A stretch of 64,000 nt of DNA, from NCBI GenBank assembly GCA_025738555.1, contig JAOVFP010000001.1:4216001-4280000 (forward strand). The letters are read 5' to 3'. Below the pieces are notes generated by a model. It did not search any database. It saw nothing but the letters and a program-made list of their open reading frames with translations, and had not been told where the DNA came from. Each line of letters opens with the position of its first letter. Positions within the stretch are counted from its first letter, which is position 1. The stretch is from Cyathus striatus. Its lineage: Eukaryota; Basidiomycota; Agaricomycetes; Agaricales; Nidulariaceae. Of the stretch, positions 22,342-32,515 are shown piece by piece. Both the position numbers and the translations under genes were made by a program.

Positions 22342-24798
22342 ATGTCTACAAAGACTCTTGCTGTTCTAGATGAATCCGAGCTAAACGATGGCGAAATGTA
22401 TGCTGCCATTGCCATCTTTCACGCTTCCACTTATCCTCTCTATCCTTAGGAAAGAAGTTAATTTCGGCGAGAAGGGCAAGGTCTTGCTTTCTCGTCTCGG
22501 CGACAAAGTACATGCAACCAGCGCATTCTGTACCCATTATGGAGCACCATTGGCAAAGGGTGTCTTGACTTCTGATGGTAGAGTTGTCTGGTATGTTATT
22601 TGCTTCACACTGCTGCCAATCACCACCGTTAAAGATATGCTTCTAGCCCGTGGCACGGAGGTATGCTACGCCTTTAAAATCAGTTGAACTTTTGTGTTAA
22701 TGTCTTGACCAGCTTGTTTCAATGTCTGCACCGGCGACATAGGTGCGCTCACGTCAACTTATACTGTAGATGTACTGTCCTGAGATATCAACAGAGGATG
22801 CGCCTGCTCCTACTGCTCTTCACTCTTTCCGCGCCTACATTGCCGATGGCAAAATTAATGTTACCGCAAACCCAACTCACACTCTCAAAGAGAACAAGGA
22901 CAGGCCCTCGAAGCTTCTCGCTAGCGGCGTTTCCTCCACTGGAAAAGGCGCTGTTATCGTTGGAGGTGGTTCTGGCGCGTTCCATGCAGTCGAAAGTCTG
23001 AGAGAAGTGTGTTAGTTAGTTTCACAGGATTCCTCGGCATCTAACTACACATGCAGCACGGCTATTCCGGTCCCATTACGATGCTCTCCAAGGAAACATA
23101 CACACCAATCGATAGGTCGGTATTTGTGTCGTGATCAGTGATAATAAGCCGCGATTCTAATTATATTTATCGTTAGGACAAAGCTTAGTAAGGCACTCAT
23201 TACTGATCCTGCAAAGGTCGAATGGCGCAGCGCAGCAGATTTCAAGATCAAGTACGGCACAAATATCCGTTTGGGCGTGGTAAAGTACCTCTCGGCCAAC
23301 CATTTACGCCATTTTTAACGCTCACTTAGGAAGTCACATCACTTGATCTTCAGAACAAGAAAGTCATTCTGGAAAACGGAAAGGATGAAATCCCTTATGA
23401 CCAGTTAATTCTTGCAACAGGCGGTACCCCTCGGCGTCTCCCTATTGATGGTGTGCAGCTTGAGAATGTGTACACTCTCCGAGGGGTTGCAGATGCACAG
23501 AAGATTGATGCTGGTAAATGGTTATCTAGTTTTGGAATAAATGTTCTAACGGGCTTTACATATCAGCTGCAAAGGAAGGCAAACATATGGTCGTCATTGG
23601 AAGTTCTTTTATTAGCATGGAACTAGTTGCGGCCGTCGCGAAACGTGGTCTTGCATCCATTAATGTTGTCGGTATGGAAGAATACCCATTCGAAGTTGTC
23701 CTTGGAAAGGAAGTTGGTGCCGGACTGAAGAAAGTTTGTTGCTGTTTTGATTCCTATTTTTATATTATACTCAATATCAATAATGTAGTACCATGAATCT
23801 CAAGGGGTAAAATTCCATATGAACACCAAAGTGGAGAAAATCGTTGCTAGCGATGATGATCCTACCAAGGCGGCAGGCGTAGTCGTGAATGGAAACACTC
23901 TTCCAGCCGACTTTATTATCATGGGAGTTGGTGTGGCTCCTGCCACGGAATATGCCAAGGGTAGTGGGATTCAGGTTGAAAAGGACGGAGGTATCAAAGT
24001 TGATAAGTTCCTCCGGGTCAAATCAGGACCTGATACCAAGGATGTTTACGCTATTGGTGTGTACATCCTTGTGTCCGAATCAAGGAGTTATTAACACCTA
24101 CACAATTAGGTGACATTGCTATCTATCCCCAGGCAACTGGTGATGAGACAAGGATCGAACATTGGAATGTGGGCTCTGATTTATCTCAACACATTCTATT
24201 CCGGTTTTAACTTTTCTTACAGGTTGCAGGTAACCACGGACGCGCCGTTGGGAAAACAATTGCAGGGAGTCCTCAACCCTTCTTCAAGATCCCCGTATTC
24301 TGGAGTGCTCGTAGGATTCGTCTTCAAATGTTGCATTATTCTTACTGATTCATTACTTAAGAGGGTCAGCAACTTCGTTACTGTGGCGTGGGCCATAAGT
24401 ACGATGATATCTTCGTTAAAGGGGACCCTGGAGAGATGAAGGCGCGTTATATGTCTTACATTGGCATTCTTCGACTAATATTCAAACAGTTCATTGCATA
24501 CTACATCAAGAGTGGAAAGATTGTCGCTGTGGCAAGGTGAGTTTTTCCCAGCGTGAGTCAATATAACATGCTTAAAATTATTCCTAGCATGCAAAATGAC
24601 CCCGTGGTATCCAAGGCGTCAGAGCTACTGCGACTAGGTCTCATGCCATCTCCTGAGGAGGTGAAGGCGGGCAAGGTACTCTATGCTATTATCATGAATC
24701 GTTCAGCGATGCTGAGCACTGCGTTTTGTCAGGATTTACTCAGTGTCGACATCAGTACACAGGATACTCTTAAGAGGGTGGACATTGACTCTGCGTAA
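22342..24798 (+). CDS. AIFM3-like Rieske [2Fe-2S]/FAD oxidoreductase
   Basis: Predicted 553 aa in 16 exons: 22342-22397, 22450-22590, 22647-22660, 22713-22742, 22795-23006, 23057-23115, 23177-23279, 23330-23513, 23567-23733, 23789-24056, 24110-24168, 24223-24310, 24362-24441, 24490-24536, 24588-24675, 24733-24798. The N-terminal Rieske domain has CTHYGAPL and, rebuilt across the 14-nt exon, CPWHGACF. An FAD/NAD domain follows: GAVIVGGGSGAFHAVESLRE, LILATGGTPRRL, VVIGSSFISMELVA and VYAIGDIAIYPQ. This is the architecture of apoptosis-inducing-factor-like 3 proteins. The intron 24442-24489 appears to start with GC rather than GT; this is the only choice found that keeps the frame. Substrate and partner are unknown. 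Confidence 0.9.
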
Positions 24799-26068
24799 CA
24801 TGAACTGACGTTGTTGTAACTAAGCACTTGTATATTGTATTATAGTTGTTGCTGTATCGAACATTTATGAATCCACTGGTATGGAATAACGTAGAGTGTA
24901 CACGAAAAACGGTGTCGATGTCTCGCTTATGAACAACATCTCCGGATGATCTCACGGAGTGAAGGTGCCTTTTTTGGGAGTTCGCCGTGTAGCTTTCACA
25001 TAACCCTCAACTATTTTCACTTCCCACGCCTTCACATCAAGGGCATAGAAGACCACAAAAAGTGGTATGAATTACTATTTGCGATGTTCCCCCACTATTC
25101 CTATGTTAACTTATGAAGAATGTGATACTGAAGTTCAGATTTACTGTAGACATTAATTATGCGATTTATTGTGTGTATTTAATACTCTGGCTTCTTGCAA
25201 AGTACAATAAATATGTCTCCCTTTGCAATGCATTACTTTGGAGTCTGAACTCAGACAGTGATTTTATTAAAATGCAGTACATTGCAACACACAAGCTTGC
25301 TCATTCCGGTAGGCCGTAAATACTTAGACACAGAATGGAATAATTCGTGTCTGTTATCTCCGTGCTCGTTGTGCATCTCTTTTCCATCAGGTTTACGTTG
25401 TTCCCTATGAATAGGCATCAATCATCATAATTATTAATGTAGTATATTATTAACTGTTCTCTTTTGGTTCTCTTGTACTACAAGAAAACAGTTATACAAT
25501 CTCCTCGACAATAAATGCCCCTTTACTTCTTTCCCTTCCTGTATGTAATCCGGTATCTCTTACTAATCGAATTCTTGAGGTAGCGGGCTGTGCTGCTTGG
25601 CGGCCTTATTTCTTTATTAAAATGCGGTACATTGCAGTACACAACTACTACACATATATAACATATACAGATTACCGTTTAATACCTCACATTTAATAAC
25701 AGCAGTGCTGAATCCTATTTCTACAACTTACCAGTGACTTTAATAATAATAATAAAGTAAAAAAAGAAGAATAAAGCATGTATTTAAGCTCATTGGTAAG
25801 CGGTGGTGCCATACGGCGTAAAAAACGAAGGAAGGTTCAGTTCAATCTGGCACGACACTCGCAAGGCGCTCACAGTACTTGCGTGGGAACAAAAGCACGG
25901 TACGGCGGTACGCCCACATTGGACTCGCATATAACTCGCGTGATTTCCGGGAGGTGCTTGGGAGCGGAACAGCATCCGTTGGTGCTTAATACCTAATTTG
26001 GAACGATCTCCGTTCGATCTTGATGCGCTGGATCCTAAGCGAAACATCGACATCGTTTCTGGTCATAC
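24799..26068. other. AT-rich intergenic region with short repeats
   Basis: No gene recognised. It holds two related copies of an approximately 33-bp motif at 25263-25295 and 25613-25645 (TTATTAAAATGCRGTACATT at the start) and short TAA/AATAAT runs at about 25740-25770. It abuts the TIR element. Confidence 0.45.
25263..25645. repeat. pair of diverged 33-bp direct repeats
   Basis: Copies at 25263-25295 and 25613-25645 share TTATTAAAATGC, GTACATTGCA and ACACAA with a few substitutions. They lie 350 bp apart in the same orientation. Origin unknown; they could be remnants of a decayed element. Confidence 0.5.
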
Positions 26069-26971
26069 CAGGACCCCTGTAAACGCCCATAAACGCCTGA
26101 TCTGGAGCCAGACAAATTGGCGGCCGTGAGGCCGCCAGGCTGGATCCAAATCAGACATTTGGGGGTTTGAGACCACAGCTTGATCCAGACAACCAGACAT
26201 ATATGCCTTGATGGTGTAGGTGTTACATCATGTACAGGTAAAGGTCAGTATATCCACTTCATTTGCACAAATTGCCACTCAGTAATTCCTCTAGTCATTG
26301 TTATCTATGCTAAGACTGGTGGTATACATGGGTGGCATGCATCTAGTACTGAAACAGAAAACATATCCGCAAACTCATATATTGGCGTTCAAGTCTTTAA
26401 CCCTTTCAATGGGTTCTCGTTTACCACACTGACGGACAACACTGCTCGTTTCCGTACTCGACAATATGGCTTCCTACCTTCTATAGCATTCCTGAATCCT
26501 AACACGCCTTACCGCTGCTCCAAGACTACAAGACTCTGGTGATATGGTAATACTGGAAGTAGATGCCCATAAACGACTCTGTACAAAGCTCATTGAATCA
26601 CTGCCATTGCTGAAAGAAACAATGGTGTTGTCACGGAGGAGGGGAGTTATTCCGCCAGTAGAATGCAATGGTTCTTAATTATTGCTCCTACAAGCTACTG
26701 GTGCTTAGTATAGAGTCATCATTGTCCAAGTATATGGCAATTTTTTTTTCATCTATTACTACGTTAAATGTGCTAAAGCCTAATACAAGTCCATTGAATG
26801 CTGCAGCGTAGCGCAAATTTTGAGCGGTTTTTTGAGGCTGGATCCTATTTTCAGACAAATTTGGAAGATTTTTGAAGGCTGGATCCGGTTCAGACAAATT
26901 TGGCAAATTTTGGCCAAAAATCATCCAGACAAATCGACCGGCGCCGGGATCAGGCATTTACAGGGGTCCTG
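26069..26971. mobile_element. 903-bp non-autonomous DNA transposon with TIRs
   Basis: The left end CAGGACCCCTGTAAA and the right end TTTACAGGGGTCCTG are exact inverted repeats over 15 bp, with 18 of 19 matching when extended. Both sides are flanked by TCATAC (26063-26068 and 26972-26977), a likely 6-bp target duplication. Inside, AGGCTGGATCC followed a few bases later by TCAGACA recurs near 26137, 26835 and 26876, as subterminal repeats do. A 120-codon open frame (26180-26542, plus) containing FICTNCH has no recognised family. No transposase is present. The superfamily is unclear. Confidence 0.7.
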
Positions 26972-27203
26972 TCATACTTCGATGAAGTTTGTGGATTGGA
27001 GTAAAAGCCGCTCAAATGGAACTAATGTCATGTGTTATAATAAAAATAGCTGTACATCAATGTACAATCCTGTCGAAAACATGCATGAGCATGAAGAAAT
27101 GTACAGTCGCTCCGTCCTAACCCACGAATACAAGCGAAGAATGCAGCTATGACCAAAAGAGTGGTACTGGGATTCACCTTCTCGAACCTCGAAGGACTGT
27201 TTC

Positions 27204-28136
27204 CTATGCACCAATGGCGTCAAGTGGCGTAGCGACTACTGTAGGAACAGCCGCAGCGACCATCTTCGCCGCCATTGGGACATACTCAGCCGTTTCCGAT
27301 GTTGTGTCCTTGCTGCTCTCCTTCTCTGGTGTCGGTGATTGACTGTTTCCGGAGACATTGGTGGGAGCTTTATCGGAAGCGGAACCATTGGGGTGAGAGA
27401 GTTTTGCTTTCTTCTTCTTCTTGAGCAAGGCGGCTGACACAGCGCTCTTTACGTTCTCGTTTATTTCCCTGCTCTGTTCGAGGTACTCAGTGTCTTCGAA
27501 TCTGTGCTTCTTTCCAGCGAGGATGGCAGCAGTGATGTCGACCGACCCGTCAGGATTCTTTGGTGCGTTAGGATCAATGCCGAGTTTTTTCTCGAGAGCT
27601 TCGAGTTTGGCCTTCTGCGCTTCTGCTTTCGCCGCCAGTCTCTCTGGCTCTGACTCGAGGTACTCTGCAAGCCTAAAACGCAGAATAGGTTAGTGCGGAG
27701 TAATGAGGGATATGACATGAGAAATAGGATACTTTTTAGCTTCTTTAATAGTACTTAGTCTACGTCCGGTAAGGTCTCTGCAGGAGTCGTTGTTGCTTGT
27801 CTTCTGACTGCTCATGCGACCACCTGCGGCCCTCAGTTGAGATCCAAAGCCGCCCTTTCCACCGAGGACCCGGGGAGAGACACGGAGGGTGATGAAGTTT
27901 GGTGTTGAAGCACGGTCATGATCGTCAGTTGGGTGAAGGGAGAAGAGGGAGTCGCTGAGCTCGGGAACATGGCCGCGGTGTGTGGAGAGAACGAGGGAGT
28001 GACTGAGATGAGCTGGGAAGGCGGGATAGCGGTGTTGGATATGGTGGTATAGGGACGAGACAGAGGAGTGGGAGGGGAGGTTAAGGGTAAGAGAGGGGAA
28101 AGGGGCGAAAGCTTGTATGAGGAGAGTAGTGGACAT
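27204..28136 (-). CDS. SDE2: SDE2, ubiquitin-fold splicing and genome-maintenance protein
   Basis: Predicted 290 aa from minus-strand exons 28136-27733 and 27672-27204. Sde2 is made with an N-terminal ubiquitin-like fold that is cut after a GGKGG motif, freeing a C-terminal part that acts with the spliceosome. Here the ubiquitin-like region (about 1-95) is followed by VLGGKGGFGSQLRAAGGRM. The downstream part has CRDLTGRRLSTIKEAKKL and a charged helical region EYLESEPERLAAKAEAQKAK. The C-terminal third is low complexity, with a Lys run (LLKKKKKAKL) that may be a nuclear signal. It is divergent from the DUF1295 gene. Confidence 0.92.
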
Positions 28137-28338
28137 GATTGAGATTAGTGTTGTGCTTACTGAAGGTGAGGCAGGTGAAGGCAGGGAGGCTGGAAGTCGC
28201 TGGTCAACATATAACAACAACGATTATGTAATGTGCATTCGATCGTTTCCCCAGATCTGCGTCATGACTGGAATCAACGTGCCCGTGCTCCAAGTTCACT
28301 GGAAATGCCCCACGTCTCCTTTCTTTACTTCCATCACC
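28137..28338. promoter_or_regulatory. bidirectional promoter region of SDE2 and the DUF1295 gene
   Basis: About 200 bp lie between the two divergent start codons. No clear motif is seen. Confidence 0.45.
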
Positions 28339-29625
28339 ATGACCTTCCTCTCCCTTCCACCTGCCCTCGACTGGCCCGCCCAATTCTGTGCCTTTGTCAC
28401 TCTTGCAACCTATGTCGCCTCCATCCTCACCTCCAATGTCTCCCAGGTTGATCGACTCTGGACCTTCTTGCCTATAATATACACTGCATACTACGCCTTG
28501 CTGCCGTTGTGGCCCATCAAACAGTCCACCCTGTTGTCTCCGTATTCCCCCAAGGAACTCGGCTGGAGCGTCGTAACTACCTACAGCTCTAGAGCATTGC
28601 TTATGCTCATCCTCATCACTACATGGATGTGCAGACTGTCGTACAATACCTATCGCCGCGGGTTGTTTAGCCTGTACGCTTCTAGCACTTCTCTTCTCCT
28701 ACTGCTTCCGTGAACTTTCACTTTGTTTCATAGTAAAGACGAGGATTATCGCTGGGTCATACTACGCAAACAACTACCAGCCTGGTTCTTCCAAGTCACC
28801 AACTTCGTATTCATTTCTGGAATTCAAAACGTTTTATTACTTCTTCTTGGCTTTCCAACCAAGACTGTAGTAATGGAGCAGTCGAATACCCCACTGGCAT
28901 CATCTGACGTTGTGTTGGCCATCTGTGCACTTCTCGTTCTCACCCTGGAGTTCACAGCAGACAACCAGCAGTATGCATACCAATCCTACAAGCATCATTT
29001 TCTCGCAACTGAGAAGGGAATTAAGAATGTAACACCGTATGACGAAAGAAAGCAATGGCCGCTTGCACGCCTCAACTGGACTCCTGATGATGCCCGTCGA
29101 GGATTCATTACCAAGGGACTATGGAGATACTCTCGCCATCCTAACTTTGCATGCGAACAAACATTCTGGGTAACTGTTGTTTGATCAATGATGTTACAAT
29201 TGAACTTATTCGTGCACTAGTGGATCATTACACTCTTCCCACTTGTTGCTCCTTACGATCCTAACCTTCCTGCGATTTCAGAATTCCCACCACAGCGCGT
29301 TATTCTCATCTCTTTAGCGGACCCAGAACTTAGACGAAAACTATTCAATGTGTTTTACGATCTTATTGCGCCCGCAGTTATATATCTACTTCCTGGAATT
29401 TGTCTATCCTTGTTGTTTTTCTCATCTACTAAATATACCGAAGACATAACGAAGAGCAAATACCCTGTCGCTTACGACGCTTACCAACGACGTGTTGGCA
29501 TGTTTGGCCCTTTGGCTTATATCGAAAAGGGAATTATTCTTAGGTTGTGGGAAAAGGCCGAGACTCGCGAGCGGATTGAGAGGTTGGTGTGGGGGAAGTT
29601 CGATGAACAGGAGAAAGAGGAATGA
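28339..29625 (+). CDS. DUF1295 multi-pass membrane protein, steroid-reductase-like
   Basis: Predicted 391 aa from exons 28339-28673, 28734-29169 and 29221-29625. It belongs to the DUF1295 branch of the steroid 5-alpha-reductase/isoprenylcysteine methyltransferase-like superfamily. Conserved stretches are QVDRLWTFLPIIYTAYYALL, YRRGLFSLKDEDYRW, EFTADNQQYAYQ and the C-terminal GLWRYSRHPNFACEQTFWW. Several hydrophobic segments predict an ER membrane protein. The start at 28339 has a better context (CACCATGACC) than an in-frame ATG at 28264, which would add 25 residues. The substrate is unknown. Confidence 0.87.
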
Positions 29626-30036
29626 AGGCTCAGGGGATAAGCTTATATGTTTTACTTTTGTGATGGCATTGGATCATGGATGTTGTTCAGTTTGTAAAAT
29701 TTGAGCGCTGAGCATTCATTGTAGCGAGTTCGTAATATCTCCTGCAAGCTTGCACCATCATGTCAACAGTGGTGTGGCCTTGAGGCTTGGTGTGGCCAAT
29801 CGAAGTGGTGGTAATTGAAATACACATGACTGTTTACTATTTGTATGAGTTAGTTTCCAAACGTTCTGGGAAGCAGTACCAAGCGTCGGTAATTTTGCCG
29901 TGCGGGGAATCGGAATTGTGAGTCCGAACTGAGCTGAGCGCATAAATTGACGGTGCACGTTAACGTTCTCTTGGGATCTCTATATATTCTCCCGTCGACC
30001 TTATTCTTCTGATAGGGAGGTTTTCATACCACCCAA
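29626..30036. other. intergenic region upstream of LYS4
   Basis: 411 bp with no recognised gene; a TATATAT-like stretch at 29979-29986 lies about 50 bp before the LYS4 start and may be a core promoter. Confidence 0.4.
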
Positions 30037-32296
30037 ATGCGTTTTCCGGCATCCTGGTCTCGCCAGTCCGGCTGGACTGCTGCTCGTCGCTTCTATGCTA
30101 CCCTTTCCGATAGCCTCCCCCGCGTTCCTCAGACGATAATCGAGAAGGTCGTCCAAAAGTATGCTGTTGGTTTACCAGAAGGAAAGGCTGTCAAGGCTGG
30201 AGATTATGTTATGATTCGTCCCGAGCATGTCATGACACACGATAATACGGGTCCTGTGATCTCCAAGTGTGTACAAATCTTGAGTTTATTTTGCATTCCT
30301 TCACCTTATATTCATATGTTTTAGATTTAAATCTATTGGCGCGACAACGGTTCACAATCCTAAACAACCTGTCTTCACATTGGATCACGATGTCCAAAAC
30401 AGGACTCGTAAGAACCTGGCTAAATATGCATCTATTGAGGAATTTGCACGCACACATGTCGTCGACTTCTACCCAGCTGGAAGAGGTATTGGCCATCAGG
30501 TGCTAGTAGAAGAGGGATATGCCTTCCCCCTTACGCTCACCGTCGCGAGTGATAGTCACAGCAATATGTATGGCGGTGTAGGTTGTGTTGGGACCCCAAT
30601 CGTCCGTACGGATGCTGCAGCGCTTTGGGCGACTGGCAAAACGTGGTGGCAGGTACCACGCATGGTCAAAGTCGAACTCAAGGGAAAATTGGCTCCGGGT
30701 GTTACCGGAAAGGACATTATTGTCGCCTTGTGTGGTTCATTTAATCAGGACGAGGTCCTCAACGCGGCATTGGAGTTCACTGGAGATGGCGTTGCATCTC
30801 TCGGAGTCGATGAACGTCTGACGATTGCTAACATGACTACTGAATGGGGTGCTCTTGTTGGTGTCTTCCCGGTCGATGAAACACTGCTCCAATGGTATGA
30901 AAAGATGTTGGCCAAGCTTGAGCTTCGCACTTTTTCATCTCCAAACGCGCTTTCAGGCATTCCACCTCCACCGACCCACCCGCGCATTAATCGAGAACGT
31001 CTAGACGCCCTTCGAGCATTCAACCTTCTGTCGGATCCTAATGCTGAGTATTCCTCACATCTCGTGTTCGATTTATCAACACTCGTACCACATGTATCCG
31101 GTCCGAACAGTGTGAAGGTGTCGACACCTTTACCTGTGCTAGAAAAATCAAAGATCGCGATCCAGAAAGCATACCTTGTAAGTTGTACCAACTCCCGCGT
31201 CTCAGATATTGCTGCGGCCGCCGCGGTAATGAAAGGAAACAAGGTCGCACCTGGTGTTGAGTTCTACATTGCTGCTGCTAGTTCTAATGTTCAGCAAGAA
31301 TCTGAAGCCCTTGGTGACTGGGAGACTCTTATTTTGGCTGGCGCCAAGCCCCTGCCTGCAGGATGTGGCCCTTGCATTGGTCTCGGTACTGGTTTGTTAG
31401 AGGAAGGGCAAACAGGTATCAGTGCTACAAACAGAAACTACAAGGGGCGCATGGGTCATCCCAAAGCTCAGGCCTACCTTGGCAGTCCAGCTGTTGTTGC
31501 TGCCAGTGCAATCAAAGGATATATCTGTGGTCCAGCTTCCCTCGATCCGGACTCCTTACCACCAGTCCAAGCTCCCACATTCTCCATCTCCCAGAATTCC
31601 GCGACTTCTTCCGCTGCGATATCATCGGCTAACGAACCTCTCCTTCCTGAATTTCCCGCCACATTCTCGGGTCGTTTACTTTTTGCCCCCCAGGACAATC
31701 TCAATACGGACGGTATATACCCTGGCAAATACACCTACCAGGACGATATCACACTGGAGCGCCAGGCTCAGGTTGTGATGGAAAATTATGACCCTGCATT
31801 TGCTGGTCATATTGCTTCCATTATTCAGCAACAGACGCCTGCAGAAGACAAGGACACAAAGAAAGGTGTCATTCTTGTCGCCGGATACAATTTCGGCACA
31901 GGATCTTCGCGTGAACAGGCCGCGACAGCTCTCAAAGCCGCCGGCGTTCCCCTCGTTATCGCGGGTTCATTTGGTGACATCTTCAAGCGGAACGCAATTA
32001 ACAATGGCTTGGTCTGCATTGAGTCACCTGAGCTTGTTAAGGACCTTACGGAATTCTATGCAAAAGACGGCAAGCGTGGCGCTGGAGGCAAAGATGGCGA
32101 ACTTACCGTCGATAAGGGCCTCGACGTGGCAATTGGCATGACTGATGGGAGGGTGATCGTTACTGGCCTTGGAGGTTCAGCTGAGCCAAGGACGTATACG
32201 ATTCGTCCCGTCGGACCTAGTGTTCAAGAACTTTGGATATGTGGTGGTTTGGAAGGCTATATTCTGAAGGAGATTCAAGCTGCTGCTCAGGCTTGA
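30037..32296 (+). CDS. LYS4: homoaconitase, mitochondrial
   Basis: Converts homocitrate to homoisocitrate in the fungal alpha-aminoadipate route to lysine; a [4Fe-4S] aconitase-family enzyme of the mitochondrial matrix. Predicted 733 aa from exons 30037-30266 and 30325-32296. The N-terminus [20 protein letters not shown] looks like a mitochondrial targeting peptide. [48 protein letters not shown] (the cluster cysteines) and [11 protein letters not shown] match the family. It is convergent with trimethyllysine dioxygenase. Confidence 0.95.
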
Positions 32297-32515
32297 AATA
32301 TACCAATGAAAAAGTACCACATATTTATATCTTTCTTTTAATCTAAGGATGTATTGATAAAGAAACAACTATTTGCTACCACATTTTCGTGACTTTGAAT
32401 GTGCTTTTTAGCTCGCAGCTGGCAAGTATATCGAGATTGTATCGTTATCATTATCATGATCAAAGTGTTTAGTTGTAGATATACATAGCGTGTGCTCGTA
32501 TCTTCACAATACCAT

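Noticed and set aside
25790..26053. 87-codon minus-strand ORF beside the TIR element
   Set aside because: No family features; overlaps an opposite-strand ORF of similar size and lies in repeat-rich DNA.
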